DNA of 42,614 nt from JAJZQD01 sp021847735 (GCA_027324025.1 DAHVYW010000119.1:1-42614), one strand, 5' to 3'. Positions 23,037 to 31,731 are shown, counted from the stretch's first letter. Numbers and translations: made by a program. Notes: generated by a model from the letters alone, not told the origin.

Positions 23037-24044
23037 ATGGAACTACGTCAATTGGGTAGAACGGGGCTAAGAGTTTCAGCAGTGGGAATGGGAGGTATCC
23101 CCATTCAAAGGGTTGACTTCCGGCGGGCGGCGGAAGTCGTTGCCTGTGCCATAGGACAGGGCGTGAATTTTATTGATACCGCTAGGGCTTATACGGACAG
23201 TGAGGCAAAACTGGGAGAAGTCTTAGGCAAAAACCGGGAAAACGTTATTATCGCTACCAAATCCATGGCCAGGACAAAGGATGATATGACCCGGGACATC
23301 GGTATCAGTTTGGAAAGTCTCCGGGTTAATTACATAGACCTGTACCAACTGCATAATATCAAGGACGAAGGCGCCTTGCTGCGCGTTTTGGCGCCGGACG
23401 GGGCTTTGTCAGCCCTCAGGGAAGCACAAAAACGCGGTCAAATCCGGTTTGTCGGTATTACCGGCCATATTCCCGCTGTGCTTGTTAAAGCTGTTAAAAC
23501 AGGGGAATTTGATACCGTGCAGTTCCCTTTTAACCCAATAGAAACAACCGGCGCCGAGGAACTACTGCCACTGGCCAAAGAAATGGGTATTGGTATAATA
23601 GCGATGAAGCCTTTTGCCGGAGGGGCAGTTAAAAACAAGGCGTTCGCCTTGCGGTTTATTCTGGAGCAGGGGTTTAGCACCGTGATTCCGGGAATGGATG
23701 ATGTTTCCCAGGTAACTGAAAACCTGGCTGCCGGACACGAACCTAAACCGCTTACGAACCTCGAAAGAGTTTCCCTGGCTGAAGAAGCGTCTGTCCTTGG
23801 TGGGTCCTTTTGCCGCAGGTGTGAGTACTGCCAACCATGTCCCCAGGGAATAGACATACCGATGGTATTTCTCCTTGACGGGTACTGGACCCGTTACGGC
23901 TTACAGGAGTGGGCGGTGGACAGGTATAGGCCGTTAAAAGCCAGGGCATCGGACTGCGTGGAATGTGGTGAGTGTGAATCGAAATGCCCGTACCAGCTGC
24001 CTATCAGGGAAATGCTTAAGGAAGCGGCCCGGCATCTGGAATAA
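23037..24044 (+). CDS. Aldo/keto reductase with C-terminal 4Fe-4S domain
   Basis: The 335-residue protein has an aldo/keto reductase barrel with catalytic tetrad Asp47, Tyr52, Lys75 and His106. A ferredoxin-like tail follows: Cys259, 262, 265, 268 and Cys307, 310, 313, 317, enough for two 4Fe-4S clusters. This combined family is common in anaerobes and its natural substrate is unknown. Cytoplasmic. It has its own promoter and terminator, so it is probably monocistronic. Confidence 0.92.
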   Translation: MELRQLGRTGLRVSAVGMGGIPIQRVDFRRAAEVVACAIGQGVNFIDTARAYTDSEAKLGEVLGKNRENVIIATKSMARTKDDMTRDIGISLESLRVNYIDLYQLHNIKDEGALLRVLAPDGALSALREAQKRGQIRFVGITGHIPAVLVKAVKTGEFDTVQFPFNPIETTGAEELLPLAKEMGIGIIAMKPFAGGAVKNKAFALRFILEQGFSTVIPGMDDVSQVTENLAAGHEPKPLTNLERVSLAEEASVLGGSFCRRCEYCQPCPQGIDIPMVFLLDGYWTRYGLQEWAVDRYRPLKARASDCVECGECESKCPYQLPIREMLKEAARHLE

Positions 24045-24079
24045 CGGAAGGTTTCATACAACTGGCTAATGGCACATAT

Positions 24080-24123
24080 AAAGAAAAGTAAGCACAAGAA
24101 AACGTGGGCTTCTTTTCTTTTTT
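24080..24123 (+). terminator. Terminator of the aldo/keto reductase gene
   Basis: A long imperfect stem (AAAGAAAAG ... GC against GC ... CTTCTTTTCTTT) ends in six or more T. Confidence 0.8.
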
Positions 24124-24196
24124 CTATCTGTAAAAGGATAGTAAAGCCGTTCTCTAGAAATATATGATTATCGGTAAGAAGGAAGAAGGTAATGAT

Positions 24197-24958
24197 ATGA
24201 GCAAACCGGTCAAAAAAATAAAGCCGGTTATATCGACCCGGCTGGCCTTCCTGATAATGTTTACCCTGTTTTACTGGGGATTTCACTTCGTTTTTCATAG
24301 AACAAATCTCCAATTGAGCCAGGTGGTTTTTGATTTGGTGGCGGGGGTTTTTACCGGTGCAGTGATACATGTCGTTATTGCCAAAGCCTTTGGGCCTTTG
24401 TTATTCGGCCGGGGTTTTTGCGGCTGGGTCTGCTGGAACGCCTCTGTTTTTGATATTTTACCTGTCAGACGGCCAAAGAAAAAACTGCCGGAAAAGTACT
24501 ACGTCCTCAAATACGTTACCCTGGCCTTAGCCCTGGGTATCCCACTTTTATTGATTGTACTGGGGTTTAACTTTCAGGGGCCGGGCGCGCAGTTTAAATG
24601 GCTTGTTATAGAGAATGCTTTAATATATGCGATAGGGCTTGTTTTGGCCTTTGTTTTGGGGGACCGGCGGGCTTTTTGCAAATACCTGTGCCCTGCCGGC
24701 GCATTGATGACGGTGGCTTCCCCGAAGAGCGTCCTAAAAGTGGAGAAAAACCACCTCAAGTGCAACAAATGCCGCAAATGTGAGGAAGTCTGCCCTATGG
24801 ATGTTCCGGTCCTCAGTTATATTACTGCCAACCAACGGGTTTCTCACCCCGAATGCATTCTGTGTGCCGAGTGTGTAAAACACTGCCCCAAAAACTGCCT
24901 AACGGTGGGAATCGGCTGCAAATCTAACACTACTCCTGAATTTGGCCGGTCTTACTAA
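24197..24958 (+). CDS. NapH/NosR-like membrane 4Fe-4S protein
   Basis: The protein has 253 residues. Four helices (about 12-30, 45-63, 107-124, 140-155) carry paired cysteines typical of this group: FCGWVCW (75/79) and CKYLCP (161/165). The soluble end binds two 4Fe-4S clusters through Cys189, 192, 195, 199 and Cys220, 223, 226, 230. Such proteins pass electrons from quinol to redox enzymes across the membrane. ATG 24197 follows AAGGT. Its 3' end overlaps the convergent geranylgeranyl-reductase-like gene by 29 nt. Confidence 0.88.
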   Translation: MSKPVKKIKPVISTRLAFLIMFTLFYWGFHFVFHRTNLQLSQVVFDLVAGVFTGAVIHVVIAKAFGPLLFGRGFCGWVCWNASVFDILPVRRPKKKLPEKYYVLKYVTLALALGIPLLLIVLGFNFQGPGAQFKWLVIENALIYAIGLVLAFVLGDRRAFCKYLCPAGALMTVASPKSVLKVEKNHLKCNKCRKCEEVCPMDVPVLSYITANQRVSHPECILCAECVKHCPKNCLTVGIGCKSNTTPEFGRSY

Positions 24959-26105
24959 TGTGGGGTTTCGGCCACCGAAGACAGTATTTCGGTAGTTCTA
25001 CCATTACCTCCCTCGTTAACCTGCTGTAACTGTACCGGCCCTCCAGAATGTTTAGAAGGGAACTGTAAATTTCGCTGCGGTCAAAGAGAAACCTGTGCAT
25101 GACCGATGGAAAGGCGAAGAAGGTTTTTGAAAGCATGTAACTGTATCGAAGATCACGAAGAAAAGCCTGCTGGCATTTATTAACATAACCGGCCAGGTTT
25201 TTTTTGTTTGGAGGCAGGCCGTGGCGGCTGCAGTTCCATAGTGTCTCTCCTGCCAGCATACCGGAAATAATGGCAAATCTGATACCCTCTCCGGTGAAAG
25301 GGTCTGTAAAACCGGCAGCATCTCCTGCCAAAATAATTCCGTCGGCAACACACTCCCTCGTTTGCCCGCCGTAAGGGATATAATGCCCCCTGACGGTATC
25401 GGGCAAATCCAACCTGGTCCTGGCAGCGAGGGTTTGTAAGCCCTTCCTCAGGTTACCGTAACTGCTTTTAAAACACCCCAAACCAACGGAAAGCCTGTCT
25501 CCTTTGGGGAAAATCCAACCATACCCTTGGGGGAGCAGGTCATAAAATATCTTAATGGATTCCTTTTCAACCTTGCCGGGATTTGCCGGGACTTCCACCG
25601 AAAGACACAGGGCGCATTTCTGGTGCCGGCCCGGAATACCGGCAAGTTTTGCCGTGGTGGAATGCACCCCGTCTGCACCTATTATGGCCCTTGCCTGGTA
25701 AGACCCTGTTTGTGTCCTGATAACTAAATGGTTATTTTCCCTCGTTAAACCTGTCACGTTTTCCCGCTGGCGAAATTCAACCCCCGCTTCGATGGCTCTT
25801 TCCATTAGGAAGTTGTCAAACACACTGCGGTCGGCAATAACCATAAAAGCACGGGGATGGGAAATCCGCACCGATTTGTCCTGAAAAAAGGACTGTAAAT
25901 TGCAAATCTGGCTTAGTACCATCTGCCCCGGCAGGGGGAAACCAATAGTATTGAGGGCGGCGGTTGTTATACCACCTCCGCAGGTTTTTGGTCTGGGAAA
26001 AGCACGCCTGTCCAGACAAAGGGTTTTTAAACCTCTCACGGCGCAGGATTTGGCCGCCGTAGAACCCGCCGGTCCTGCCCCAATTACTGCGATATCATAC
26101 AACAT
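24930..26105 (-). CDS. Geranylgeranyl reductase family flavoprotein
   Basis: The 391-residue protein opens with the FAD dinucleotide motif VIGAGPAGS (7-15). It has the early PRPKTCGGG block and, near the middle, the second FAD motif GDAAGFTDPFTGEGI. These are hallmarks of the group that reduces isoprenoid double bonds (GGR, MenJ). The adjacent polyprenyl synthase and prenyltransferase suggest it saturates part of a menaquinone tail or other prenyl lipid, and the neighbouring ferredoxin could supply electrons. GGAAGTG lies ahead of ATG 26105; a start at 26120 has no site. Confidence 0.88.
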   Translation of the reverse strand: MLYDIAVIGAGPAGSTAAKSCAVRGLKTLCLDRRAFPRPKTCGGGITTAALNTIGFPLPGQMVLSQICNLQSFFQDKSVRISHPRAFMVIADRSVFDNFLMERAIEAGVEFRQRENVTGLTRENNHLVIRTQTGSYQARAIIGADGVHSTTAKLAGIPGRHQKCALCLSVEVPANPGKVEKESIKIFYDLLPQGYGWIFPKGDRLSVGLGCFKSSYGNLRKGLQTLAARTRLDLPDTVRGHYIPYGGQTRECVADGIILAGDAAGFTDPFTGEGIRFAIISGMLAGETLWNCSRHGLPPNKKNLAGYVNKCQQAFLRDLRYSYMLSKTFFAFPSVMHRFLFDRSEIYSSLLNILEGRYSYSRLTREVMVELPKYCLRWPKPHISKTGQIQE

Positions 26106-26294
26106 AAAATTCACTTCCATTTAAACAATTTATTTGCAGAAACGATATTTAGTATTTCCAACCCTGTTTAAATTATAACGAGTTGCCCGGTTGTGTAGGA
26201 CAGGTATGGAACACCTTTGAATGAGGGATAATAATGAGAGATTAGGGAAAGAAAGGCCGTCAAAAGCCTATTTTTTAGTTTAGGGGATGCTAAA

Positions 26295-27272
26295 TTGAAC
26301 CTGCTGCTGGATAATGTCTATACCCATGTATCATGTGAGTTGACAGAGGTCGACGACCTGATTGCCGGTTGTGTTACCGGCAAAGAGTCGACCCCCTTGT
26401 TGTCTGAAATATGCGGCTGTGTTTTGGGAAAAGCCGGCAAAAGGCTCCGGCCGGCCTTGGTGCTTTTGGCCGGCAAATGCTGCCGGGGCAGCAAAAAACG
26501 ATTGGTGCACCTGGCGGCGGCCCTGGAACTTATTCACATGGCGTCCCTGGTTCATGACGATATTATTGACAAGGGAATGCTGCGGCGGGGAAATACCACC
26601 GTAAATGCCAGGTGGGGCAATCACGTGGCTGTTCTTTTAGGAGATTATTTTTATGCCCGGGCACTGGAACTAGCTGCACCACTGGGAGCGCGAATTAACA
26701 CGGGTCTTGCAGAATTGGTCGGTGACCTGGTACGCGGGGAATTCAGACAACTCGAGAACAGGCACAGGCATGACATGACAGAGGTTGATTACCTTAATAC
26801 TGTTTCTTGTAAGACTGCCCAATTTATTTCCCTTTGCTGCCGTCTCGGGGCGGAACTGGGGAAGTCATCCCCTCAAATGGTAAACGGCTTGTCCTTATAC
26901 GGATTCTATACAGGTATGGCTTACCAGATTACTGACGATGTTTTGGACGTTACCGGGCGCGAATCCGTGACTGGCAAAAGCCGCGGACAGGACCTCACAT
27001 CCGGGGTTATCACGCTTCCGGTTATTCATGCCCTAAACAACGGGCCTGACAGGGACCAGATGAAAAAGCTTTTAATCAAAGAAAGGCTTACAGCTCGTGA
27101 GACGAAGGCGATTATACAGTTTATCCGCCTGACGGGTTCAGTTGAATATTCACTGGGTAAAGCCAGGGATTTCATTGGCAAGGCTAAGGGCAGTTTGCAG
27201 GATATACCGGCGGGCAAGGCCAGGGATGCCTTAGGTTTACTAGCCGAGTATATCTGTCAAAGGGTTTCTTAA
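26295..27272 (+). CDS. Polyprenyl diphosphate synthase (heptaprenyl/octaprenyl type)
   Basis: The 325-residue enzyme has both aspartate-rich motifs: DDIID (88-92) and DDVLD (214-218), plus GKRLRP (48-53) at the substrate site. It condenses isopentenyl diphosphate into a long all-trans chain. Chain length cannot be set from this reading. TTG start follows GGGGAT. It converges with and overlaps the prenyltransferase gene by four bases. It probably makes the side chain for menaquinone. Confidence 0.92.
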   Translation: MNLLLDNVYTHVSCELTEVDDLIAGCVTGKESTPLLSEICGCVLGKAGKRLRPALVLLAGKCCRGSKKRLVHLAAALELIHMASLVHDDIIDKGMLRRGNTTVNARWGNHVAVLLGDYFYARALELAAPLGARINTGLAELVGDLVRGEFRQLENRHRHDMTEVDYLNTVSCKTAQFISLCCRLGAELGKSSPQMVNGLSLYGFYTGMAYQITDDVLDVTGRESVTGKSRGQDLTSGVITLPVIHALNNGPDRDQMKKLLIKERLTARETKAIIQFIRLTGSVEYSLGKARDFIGKAKGSLQDIPAGKARDALGLLAEYICQRVS

Positions 27273-28204
27273 AACAGCCGGAAGGCGAAGACAAGGGCCA
27301 GGGAAAAGGCATGCCCTATCGAGAGAGCTATCATTCCAACCTGCCTTAAAGTAATATGCTCTATATTTGAGGTGTTGGTGTTGTGAGCCAGCCAGATGCA
27401 GACAAATCCGAAAACAACAGAAATCAGGAACGCCCGGTTGTATAGTAACCCGAAGCATAGGCCCATTAGGGCAAGCAGAAAAAAGTAGCCCATGACAAGA
27501 TACCTGGTGTAAATTTTGCCCCACTTCAAAGAGACGAAGGCCACTGTTGTTACCTTGCGCGGTGATGCCAGCAAGTCGGCCTCAATATCAGGAAGATGGT
27601 GCTGCATCAACCATGCCACCGAAAAGGTAGCATGGAGAACACCGCCGGCGGTGGCGTATGGTGTAAGTGTGCCTGTCAAAACGAAGAAAGTCCCCCACGT
27701 GCAGGCCGCCATTGCCGGCCAGGCACCAAGCCATTCCCCCACTAACGGCCGGTAAGCAAGCTGCACCGGCGGCATAGTATAGGCTATTGTTGACCAAATG
27801 CCAATCACCAGAAGCGCCAGGATAAAAATACCACGCACCCACACCAGGTACAGGCCCCCTCCGATGCCAAGCACCAGGGCTACTCCCGCGATGACTTTTA
27901 GCTGGTTGACATCAAGCATTTTGTTTTTAATTACAGAGGTGCCCCCGGAAAGAATGCCCTTGCTGTGCTGGTCCGTACCGGAACACCAATCGTACACGTC
28001 ATTAATGGCATGGGAGGCTAATCCCTGAAACATAGAGACTATAAAGATTAATAAAAACAAATAGGAAATCCTTAGACTATTCCAACCGGTCCGGTACAAG
28101 GCGAGCCCCACACCCAGGGTGACGGCGCTGATGCCCCAGGCCAGGACCGGTACGATTCTAAACAATTTTAACAGCCCTTTCGCATTTTTTCTAAGGTCTG
28201 ACAT
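27269..28204 (-). CDS. UbiA-family prenyltransferase (MenA-like)
   Basis: This 311-residue membrane protein has eight or nine helices. The first Asp motif is ND at 68-69 with Asp72 and Asp78 (NDVYDWCSGTD); the second is DIEADLL near residue 200. These bind the prenyl diphosphate through magnesium. The likely reaction joins a polyprenyl chain to 1,4-dihydroxy-2-naphthoate in menaquinone synthesis, but other UbiA substrates (such as heme or geranylgeranyl-glyceryl phosphate) are not excluded. AGGAGGG precedes the ATG. Confidence 0.85.
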   Translation of the reverse strand: MSDLRKNAKGLLKLFRIVPVLAWGISAVTLGVGLALYRTGWNSLRISYLFLLIFIVSMFQGLASHAINDVYDWCSGTDQHSKGILSGGTSVIKNKMLDVNQLKVIAGVALVLGIGGGLYLVWVRGIFILALLVIGIWSTIAYTMPPVQLAYRPLVGEWLGAWPAMAACTWGTFFVLTGTLTPYATAGGVLHATFSVAWLMQHHLPDIEADLLASPRKVTTVAFVSLKWGKIYTRYLVMGYFFLLALMGLCFGLLYNRAFLISVVFGFVCIWLAHNTNTSNIEHITLRQVGMIALSIGHAFSLALVFAFRLF

Positions 28205-28331
28205 AAATTAAATCCCTCCTGTACCCTTATCTTTTACTTTCTACCAGAAATTCATCCCGGATAACGGCTATAGTTGGGGGAATAATATTGAAAACGGGCG
28301 GTTCATCACATTTTGGGGGTGTAGAGAAAAA

Positions 28332-28901
28332 ATGCTGGATATTATCAAAGAGGGTATCAAACTTAACCAGTCTCTGGCGCTCCTTCCTTTGAAAGCTGTT
28401 CGCAAACTGGTAAATGACAAAAACACAGGCGCCAAGCAATTAGTTGATGTGGCCGAGGATATGGTTAGTATGCCTTTTATGGCGGCCTCCAAGGCTATTG
28501 ACAACATGTGCCAGCCCTGCAGCGGTGAAACCCGGGAGAGTCAGGCCTGTCAAACGGCGGGTGGGCCCGATCTGAAAAATGTTTGGGTCAATCCCGAGGT
28601 AACAGTATTTTCAGATGTGGAGGTAAAACCGGGACAAAGAAGAGCTTTGCTGACAGTAACCGGGTTGCTGTGCGGGGGCTGAGTGAGCCGTGTAAAACAA
28701 ACCCTTGAAGGGTTTGAAGGTGTTGAGCGGGTCCAGTTTTGGCCTGCCAAGGAACAGTTTGAGGTCGAATACCGGGCAGAAGTCCCGTTGGGGGAGGATT
28801 TCAAAAAGTCTGTTACCGATGTAATCATTTTTCCCGCGGTCAGAAAGTTTTTGGGTTGTATTGGGGATAAGCTGAATAATTCCCCGGACCGGGGTCTATA
28901 A
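28332..28901 (+). CDS. Probable selenoprotein with CxxU heavy-metal-associated domain
   Basis: Read through the in-frame TGA at 28680-28682, this gives 189 residues with Sec at 117. Residues 104-185 then form a heavy-metal-associated (HMA) domain, where the usual metal motif CxxC reads Cys114-Gly-Gly-Sec117, followed by VSRVKQTLEGFEGVERVQF as in the family. If TGA were a stop, both halves would be meaningless: the first lacks the domain core and the second lacks a metal motif. A SECIS-like hairpin lies 22-23 nt after the TGA. The N-terminal 90 residues are helical and unfamiliar, with Cys60, Cys63 and Cys73. Ligand and role are not known; thiol/metal redox is likely. Start ATG has GGGGGTG at slightly long spacing. 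Confidence 0.85.
28698..28716 (+). promoter_or_regulatory. Bacterial SECIS-like hairpin
   Basis: CAAACCCT pairs with AGGGTTTG leaving a TGA loop that contains a G. The loop begins 22-23 nt after the TGA, inside the 16-37 nt range expected for SelB recognition in bacteria. It lies within the coding frame as required. Confidence 0.75.
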
Positions 28902-28953
28902 TAATCACGAAAAATTGCTAACCAAATATGCAATACGGAAGTGAGGAAGCCAT

Positions 28954-29142
28954 ATGAAGGTGGAAGTTTTCGACGACTTGTGCATCAGTTGCGGGGCCTG
29001 TATAACCACGTGTCCGGACATATTTGAGTGGGGTGAGGACGACAAGGCTATAGCGAAGGTCAATGATGTCCCTCAGGATAAGCTGCAGTGTGCTCATGAG
29101 GCTGTGGAAGGCTGCCCGACGGCGGCGATAAAAGAGGAGTAA
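28954..29142 (+). CDS. Single-cluster 4Fe-4S ferredoxin
   Basis: The 62-residue protein has cluster ligands Cys10, Cys13, Cys16 (CISCGAC) and Cys54 (GCPTAAI). Cys20 and Cys46 are placed to form the structural disulfide known from Thermotoga-type ferredoxins. A low-potential electron carrier of the cytoplasm. GAGG lies before the ATG. It is 52 nt from the selenoprotein gene on the same strand and may supply reductant to it. Confidence 0.93.
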   Translation: MKVEVFDDLCISCGACITTCPDIFEWGEDDKAIAKVNDVPQDKLQCAHEAVEGCPTAAIKEE

Positions 29143-29147
29143 TTGAA

Positions 29148-29176
29148 ACAGGTCTGGCCGTTTCGGCCAGACCTGT
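29148..29176 (+). terminator. Terminator-like hairpin after the ferredoxin gene
   Basis: A perfect 12-bp stem, ACAGGTCTGGCC and complement, has loop GTTTC and is followed by ATTCATT. The T tract is weak. Confidence 0.6.
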
Positions 29177-29205
29177 ATTCATTAGTGAAGTGCTTACCGT
29201 TTTAT

Positions 29206-29289
29206 TCAGTTTTTACAATGCTTACATAGGCATTCGCCGGAATGACCGTTCTTTTCATCCTTTTTAGGCTCTTTAATAACCTCCAGCAT
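29206..29289 (-). CDS. Candidate 27-residue Cys/His peptide
   Basis: The minus-strand frame reads MLEVIKEPKKDEKNGHSGE then CLCKHCKN. The closing CxCxxC with His could bind a metal. TATAAT lies four bases before the ATG, so a leaderless transcript is conceivable, but no -35 box or ribosome site was found. Evidence is weak. Confidence 0.25.
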   Translation of the reverse strand: MLEVIKEPKKDEKNGHSGECLCKHCKN

Positions 29290-29440
29290 TCCTATTATAC
29301 ACCAATCTTACCACAAAAATTCTCAATTGGCAGAAGGTCTTTTTGGGGTTAAAGGCAGCTTGACTATACAAAAGATTTTGTTCGTGGTACTATATAAATA
29401 AGGTGTGTTAGTATTGCTCCTAATTGAGAGGAGGGAAAAC

Positions 29441-29842
29441 TTGTTTACAGACAGAAGACCGCTTGGGTTAAAAATTGTCGTTTTTTTCGCGATTCTTAAT
29501 TCGCTTGCTACCGTTACTCATTTTGTTCTGTTAGACAGGGGTATTTTCCGAACAACCGGGTTAGTACAAAACTTCTGGGTTTACGCCGTAACTGTTACGG
29601 TGATTGCAGTGCTGCCTGTGGCCCTCGGGGCTTATGGTCTTTTTTACAAGAGGATGTGGGGGCTTGGTTTCTTTACTTTTGGGAGTGGTGCGTTTCTTTG
29701 CGCCTCCGGGTTCGTGTTATTGACCTCTGTTGAAGCGCAGAAATTTGGGATAATGTTCTATTTTGCCATTTATCTTATTTTGTACAGCTTCCTGGCCAAC
29801 CTTTACACCTGGGCCTTTAGACATCATTTAAGAGAATTCTAA
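29441..29842 (+). CDS. Four-helix membrane protein, unknown
   Basis: This 133-residue protein has four hydrophobic helices (about 10-28, 46-66, 76-96, 103-122). TTG at 29441 follows GAGGAGGG at five bases; a longer frame to 29405 has no site. No family recognised. Followed by a strong terminator. Confidence 0.65.
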   Translation: MFTDRRPLGLKIVVFFAILNSLATVTHFVLLDRGIFRTTGLVQNFWVYAVTVTVIAVLPVALGAYGLFYKRMWGLGFFTFGSGAFLCASGFVLLTSVEAQKFGIMFYFAIYLILYSFLANLYTWAFRHHLREF

Positions 29843-29876
29843 CAAAAAATCCTCTACTGAGGATTTTTTTTGTTAG
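29839..29876 (+). terminator. Long A/T-flanked terminator
   Basis: CTAACAAAAAATCCTC pairs with GAGGATTTTTTTTGTTAG around TACT. It is effective in both directions. Confidence 0.9.
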
Positions 29877-29891
29877 AAACTATTTGAATTG

Positions 29892-29900
29892 TGATATAAT
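29892..29900 (+). promoter_or_regulatory. Extended -10 promoter
   Basis: TGATATAAT forms an extended -10 element about 38 nt before the next start codon; no good -35 box is present. Confidence 0.5.
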
Positions 29901-29937
29901 ATTTAAGGGAAATTTTAGGAACACTTGGAGGTTTAGG

Positions 29938-30258
29938 ATGCCGGTAAATGCAAAAAGGCCTGTCAACCCGATTTTAATACCGATAATATCAGCGCCTCAT
30001 TTTATTCTTGGGGGGTTGCTGACAGCTTTTAACTGGAACCGCCTGGGCTTTCCCGGAAAAGCCCGGAATACGGTGAAGTGGAGTATCATCGGAACCATTG
30101 CTGTAATAATTATCGCCTTCTATATTCCGGTTGACACGCTGAAAAAGATGTGGTCGGTCGGGGTAGGGATTAATCTGGGAACAGGAATGGCCCTCAGAAC
30201 ACTGCAGTTGCCGGAATACCAAAAGGCTATGTCTAAACTTAAGCAGGTAAAAGGATGA
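29938..30258 (+). CDS. Small membrane protein, unknown
   Basis: The 106-residue product has two hydrophobic segments (about 11-30 and 48-66), the second after a basic stretch. ATG at 29938 has GGAGG six bases upstream. Its stop overlaps the next start as ATGA, so the pair is coupled. No family recognised. Confidence 0.65.
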   Translation: MPVNAKRPVNPILIPIISAPHFILGGLLTAFNWNRLGFPGKARNTVKWSIIGTIAVIIIAFYIPVDTLKKMWSVGVGINLGTGMALRTLQLPEYQKAMSKLKQVKG

Positions 30259-30737
30259 ACCTTCGCTGCTTTTGTCCGGAGTTAACGGCCGAAGAATTTA
30301 CGGGGCTGGATTTAACGGAATTTGACTTATCGGGGAAAACCTTTTATTTTTCCAGAACACCAATGGTGTCCCATTTCCCGATGAACCCCGAAATAAAAAT
30401 AGAAAAAACCCTCAAGGAAATCGAAGCCAAAGGGTTTCAAACCGCAGCCCCCCTTTTTGCGATTTTCGAAGATGGGCTGCTTTCCGGAAAAATAATGATT
30501 GAGATAGTCAAACCTTCGGTAAAAGACGGTGACATCCGGACACTTTCCAATCTAAAGTTAATAGGGAGAAACTTTACAGGGCCTAAACACCTTGTGCCAA
30601 AGGCCCTTAAACAGTTTGACAGCTATTTGATGTCACAAAAAGTAATGACCACCGAATTCTTTTTCTGGTATCATTCCTGTAAGGTGTGTGAAAAGGAAAA
30701 GGGCAACAGAACGATAATTATGGGGAAAACAAAATAG
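30255..30737 (+). CDS. Conserved-looking soluble protein, unknown
   Basis: The 160-residue protein shows alternating strands and helices and a single CKVC pair near residue 143-146. The region MIEIVKP followed by LIGRNFTGP may be a ligand-binding face. It is coupled to the small membrane protein before it. Function and family are not recognised. Confidence 0.6.
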   Translation: MNLRCFCPELTAEEFTGLDLTEFDLSGKTFYFSRTPMVSHFPMNPEIKIEKTLKEIEAKGFQTAAPLFAIFEDGLLSGKIMIEIVKPSVKDGDIRTLSNLKLIGRNFTGPKHLVPKALKQFDSYLMSQKVMTTEFFFWYHSCKVCEKEKGNRTIIMGKTK

Positions 30738-30769
30738 GTAAGTCGGCAAAATCGGCGGCAATACGGTAA

Positions 30770-30799
30770 AAAAAATGGACGGCTTGGCCCGTCTTTTTT
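30770..30799 (+). terminator. Rho-independent terminator
   Basis: GACGG and CCGTC pair, flanked by A-run and T-run, and are followed by six T. Confidence 0.8.
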
Positions 30800-30800
30800 G

Positions 30801-30809
30801 TGTTATAAT
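30801..30809 (+). promoter_or_regulatory. Extended -10 promoter of the EamA gene
   Basis: TGTTATAAT is an extended -10 element starting right after the preceding terminator, 38 nt ahead of the start. Confidence 0.5.
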
Positions 30810-30846
30810 AAAGCATTAGTTTAAATCAAACAGGGGAGTAACTCTT

Positions 30847-31731
30847 ATGAACGCGGTTTTCTTTTTTGTCCTATGTGTAATTTGGGGTTCCACGTGGATG
30901 GCTATTAAGGTGAATCTGACTTCGTTCCCGCCCTTTTATTCAGCGGGGCTGCGTTTTCTGCTGGCCGCACTGGTTTTGTTTGGGGTGATGAAGCTTCGGG
31001 GGGCGGCTTTCCCCCATCAGCTAAAAAAAAACTCACCCTCGATAGTTTTCGGTATACTTAACGGGGTCTCCTACGGCTTCGTTTACTGGGGTGAACAGTT
31101 TATCCCATCAGGTCTCACGGCCATCCTGATGGCTGCCTTACCTTTTTTCAGTATAATTCTGGCATATATTTTCATCGGTGAAAGAATTACGACCCGCAAA
31201 ATTATTGGCACCATGGCCGGGTTTCTGGGGGTCCTGCTGCTCTTTATGGAGGGGCTTTCCGGTGCTAACAGCGGCAAGCTCGCCGGAGAACTGGCCATCG
31301 TAGCGGCCGCTGCGGTAAATGCCCTGGCCGGGGTGCATGTCAAGAAGCATTCAACTATTGAACCGTTGGCGGCAGTGACAATCCAAATGTTTTTTGCGGG
31401 CCTGGTTTTGACGGCTGTTGCTGTCACGGTTGAACACGGACCGCTGATTGCCTTTTCCTGGGCCGGTCTTACGGCCTTTTTATACTTGAGCCTGTTCGGC
31501 TCGGCCTTGGCCTTTTACCTGTACAACCAGCTAATCCTGCGGATGGAGGTTTCCAAACTGGGCTACATTGCTATGATTACCCCGGCTGTAGCGACCCTGT
31601 TGGGCGTGGTTTGGCTGGGCGAGGTTTTGGTCTGGCAGATGTTGTTGGGTTTGGGGATGATATTGGCAGGTACTCTGGTCATCAACCTTAGAACCCCGAA
31701 AAATCTGTTTAAGGGGAGGTTGACTATTTGA
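30847..31731 (+). CDS. EamA-family drug/metabolite transporter
   Basis: The 294-residue protein has ten helices in two EamA repeats. The early WGSTWMAIK block and the second-repeat ALAFYLYNQLI are typical. Substrate unknown; relatives export amino acids or other small molecules. AGGGGAG lies before the ATG. The last four bases overlap the endonuclease III gene. Confidence 0.9.
   Translation: MNAVFFFVLCVIWGSTWMAIKVNLTSFPPFYSAGLRFLLAALVLFGVMKLRGAAFPHQLKKNSPSIVFGILNGVSYGFVYWGEQFIPSGLTAILMAALPFFSIILAYIFIGERITTRKIIGTMAGFLGVLLLFMEGLSGANSGKLAGELAIVAAAAVNALAGVHVKKHSTIEPLAAVTIQMFFAGLVLTAVAVTVEHGPLIAFSWAGLTAFLYLSLFGSALAFYLYNQLILRMEVSKLGYIAMITPAVATLLGVVWLGEVLVWQMLLGLGMILAGTLVINLRTPKNLFKGRLTI

Noticed and set aside
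28680..28682. TGA read as a normal stop, giving two separate genes of 116 and 72 residues
   Set aside because: The second would need a GTG with no ribosome site, both are in the same frame, and the join restores the HMA motif with a SECIS-like hairpin.
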